From: Paracoccaceae bacterium
GTDB taxonomy: Bacteria > Pseudomonadota > Alphaproteobacteria > Rhodobacterales > Rhodobacteraceae
Direction of reading: 5' to 3'
Assembly: GCA_015485015.1 (NCBI GenBank)
Contig: WFUK01000231.1
Span: forward strand, 1 to 7,053
Length of the DNA: 7,053 nucleotides
The position numbers were made by a program, and so were the translations under genes. A model generated the notes under the pieces. That model ran no database searches. It saw only the letters and a program-made list of their open reading frames with translations, and was not told the origin of the DNA. Numbering within the stretch: the first letter of the stretch is position 1; each line of letters begins with the position of its first letter. This document shows positions 6,090 through 7,053 of the stretch, in pieces.

Positions 6090-6608
6090 ATGGCGTATGG
6101 ACTGGAAAACCTGATTGAAGATTGCCAAAAGGCTTTGGCGGATGGGGCCAGCAAGGCCGCCTTGGGCGAGGTTTGCACTGCGATGGCTAACGTATTGAAA
6201 AACCAAAGTTTTGTAGAGCAGCATTTCGGCACCCACCTGCCCATTGGCCGCAGCACGCTCTACCATGATCCCAAGCTTGATTTCTATATCTATGCCCATA
6301 TTCCCGACGGCGCGATCCTTAGCCCGCCCCATGACCATGCCAGTGCATGGGCGGCCTATGGGCAGGCCGTGGATCACACCCGCATGAGCGACTGGATCAT
6401 TCCCGAGGGCGAGATCCTGCCAAAACCAACCAGAACCTACCTCATGCAGCCCGGCTCGGCGGGATTTTATGATGTCGGAGAATTACACGCGATCGATATG
6501 CCCGCCAGCTCAAGATTTCTGCGCATCACCGGCACGGATATCGATGTGCTGCCCTGCAAATATTACGACGAGGTCGATACCAGAAAATCCATCGCCGCGC
6601 ATTTATGA
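6090..6608 (+). CDS. Cupin-fold metal-dependent protein, cysteine-dioxygenase-like (COG5553-type)
   Basis: Predicted 172-residue cytosolic protein. A short helical N-terminus (about 1-45) is followed by a double-stranded beta-helix. The first cupin motif reads PPHDHASAWAAYGQ (79-92), with His81 and His83 as likely metal ligands. The second, GFYDVGELHAI (125-135), would supply His133. This HxH...H set without a glutamate ligand is the three-histidine iron centre of cysteine dioxygenase and 3-mercaptopropionate dioxygenase, and the fold order matches the broad 'predicted metal-dependent enzyme of the double-stranded beta-helix superfamily'. The sequence is not close enough to name a thiol dioxygenase, so the reaction is unassigned. 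AGGAGG (6079-6084) overlaps the TAG of the dehydrogenase and sits 5 bases from ATG. The TGA overlaps the next ATG, so translation is coupled in both directions. It may act on an intermediate shared with its neighbours. Coding and fold are confident; function is not. Confidence 0.85.
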   Translation: MAYGLENLIEDCQKALADGASKAALGEVCTAMANVLKNQSFVEQHFGTHLPIGRSTLYHDPKLDFYIYAHIPDGAILSPPHDHASAWAAYGQAVDHTRMSDWIIPEGEILPKPTRTYLMQPGSAGFYDVGELHAIDMPASSRFLRITGTDIDVLPCKYYDEVDTRKSIAAHL

Positions 6609-7053
6609 GCCGCGCGATGGTGATCGATTTTCACGCCCATTGGCTGCCCGACGAGCTGGCCCGCGCCCTGCGCGACCGCAGCACGCCGCCTTATATTGAC
6701 ACCAGCGAGGCGGGCGAGCAATTCCATATGCCGGTTGGCGCGCTGCCCTTTGACCATAGCTATAGCGATCTTTCCACCCGCATCGCCCAGATGGACCGCG
6801 AAGGCGTGGCGCTACAGGTGCTATCTTTGCCCTGCCTTTTTGGCCTCGATACCCGCCCCGCGCGCGAGGCTCTGCCGCTGCTGGAGGTATTTAACAGCGC
6901 CACTGCCGAGGCGGCTGCCGCGCAGCCAACGCGCTTTCGCGGGCTGGCCTCGCTGCCCTTTGCCGATATCGATCTGGCGGCCAAAACCTATCAAAACGCC
7001 CGCCGGAAATTGGGGCTTATGGGCGCGATTGTGCCGATCAACTATTTTCTGAC
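6605..7053 (+). CDS. Amidohydrolase family 2 (ACMSD-like) protein, 3' end beyond the window
   Basis: The first 149 residues of an amidohydrolase-superfamily TIM-barrel enzyme; the frame is open to the window end with no stop. The start overlaps the cupin stop as ATGA, the classic sign of translational coupling; a second ATG five codons in (6617) is less likely. Visible features are MVIDFHAHWLP (5-15), with His10 and His12 the HxH zinc ligands of strand 1; STRIAQMDREGVALQVLSLP (57-76), typical of this family; and RFRGLASLPFADIDLA with LGLMGAIVP (about 110-144). Relatives include 2-amino-3-carboxymuconate-6-semialdehyde decarboxylase, gamma-resorcylate decarboxylase and other non-oxidative decarboxylases or hydrolases. 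The downstream zinc ligands that would separate these are outside the window. With the dehydrogenase and cupin it suggests breakdown of an aromatic, heterocyclic or small carboxylic compound. Confidence 0.88.
   Translation, partial: MSRAMVIDFHAHWLPDELARALRDRSTPPYIDTSEAGEQFHMPVGALPFDHSYSDLSTRIAQMDREGVALQVLSLPCLFGLDTRPAREALPLLEVFNSATAEAAAAQPTRFRGLASLPFADIDLAAKTYQNARRKLGLMGAIVPINYFL

Noticed and set aside
6696..7052. 118-codon + frame near the window end.
   Set aside because: It overlaps out of frame with the amidohydrolase, which has HxH and family motifs and an ATGA-coupled start.
1..7053. Mobile element, CRISPR, tRNA, toxin-antitoxin or defence island.
   Set aside because: No direct repeat arrays, terminal inverted repeats, transposase or integrase frames, cloverleaf-like sequence or defence-family motifs were seen; all long frames belong to housekeeping or metabolic families.

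Overview
The window reads as a stretch of ordinary, GC-rich alphaproteobacterial chromosome, most likely from the Rhodobacterales (Roseobacter/Rhodobacter group). The reasons are the codon style, a 61-residue two-helix membrane protein of a type I know from Rhodobacterales genomes, a tandem-domain universal stress protein with an FNR-like site upstream, and a large penicillin-acylase-family protein. That placement rests on recalled resemblance, not on a search. I see no mobile element, CRISPR array, tRNA, rRNA or phage gene, and coding density is very high.

Layout. Positions 22-207 (+) hold a tiny membrane protein, closed by a good rho-independent terminator at 231-262. A short leader (about 263-353) with an FNR-like site and a small palindrome precedes a universal stress protein at 354-1199 (+). 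This gene converges on purB (1280-2581, -), with a long imperfect stem-loop (1205-1251) between the two stops. Upstream of purB on the same strand, 78 bases away, lies a membrane-anchored Ntn-hydrolase of the penicillin/acyl-homoserine-lactone acylase family (2660-5113, -). purB also appears to have its own promoter in the gap.

A 79-base divergent control region (5114-5192) separates the acylase from a rightward operon. It consists of a beta-hydroxyacid dehydrogenase (5193-6080), a cysteine-dioxygenase-like cupin (6090-6608) and an amidohydrolase-2/ACMSD-like enzyme starting at 6605 and cut by the window end. The three are packed with a 9-base gap and then a 4-base ATGA overlap, so they are very probably co-translated and share a small-molecule catabolic pathway whose substrate cannot be read from the sequence.

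The least understood parts are that dehydrogenase-cupin-amidohydrolase operon, the substrate of the acylase, and the function of the small membrane protein, whose usual database name ('CTP synthetase') cannot be right for its size. Nothing here clearly qualifies as a new defence or mobile system.
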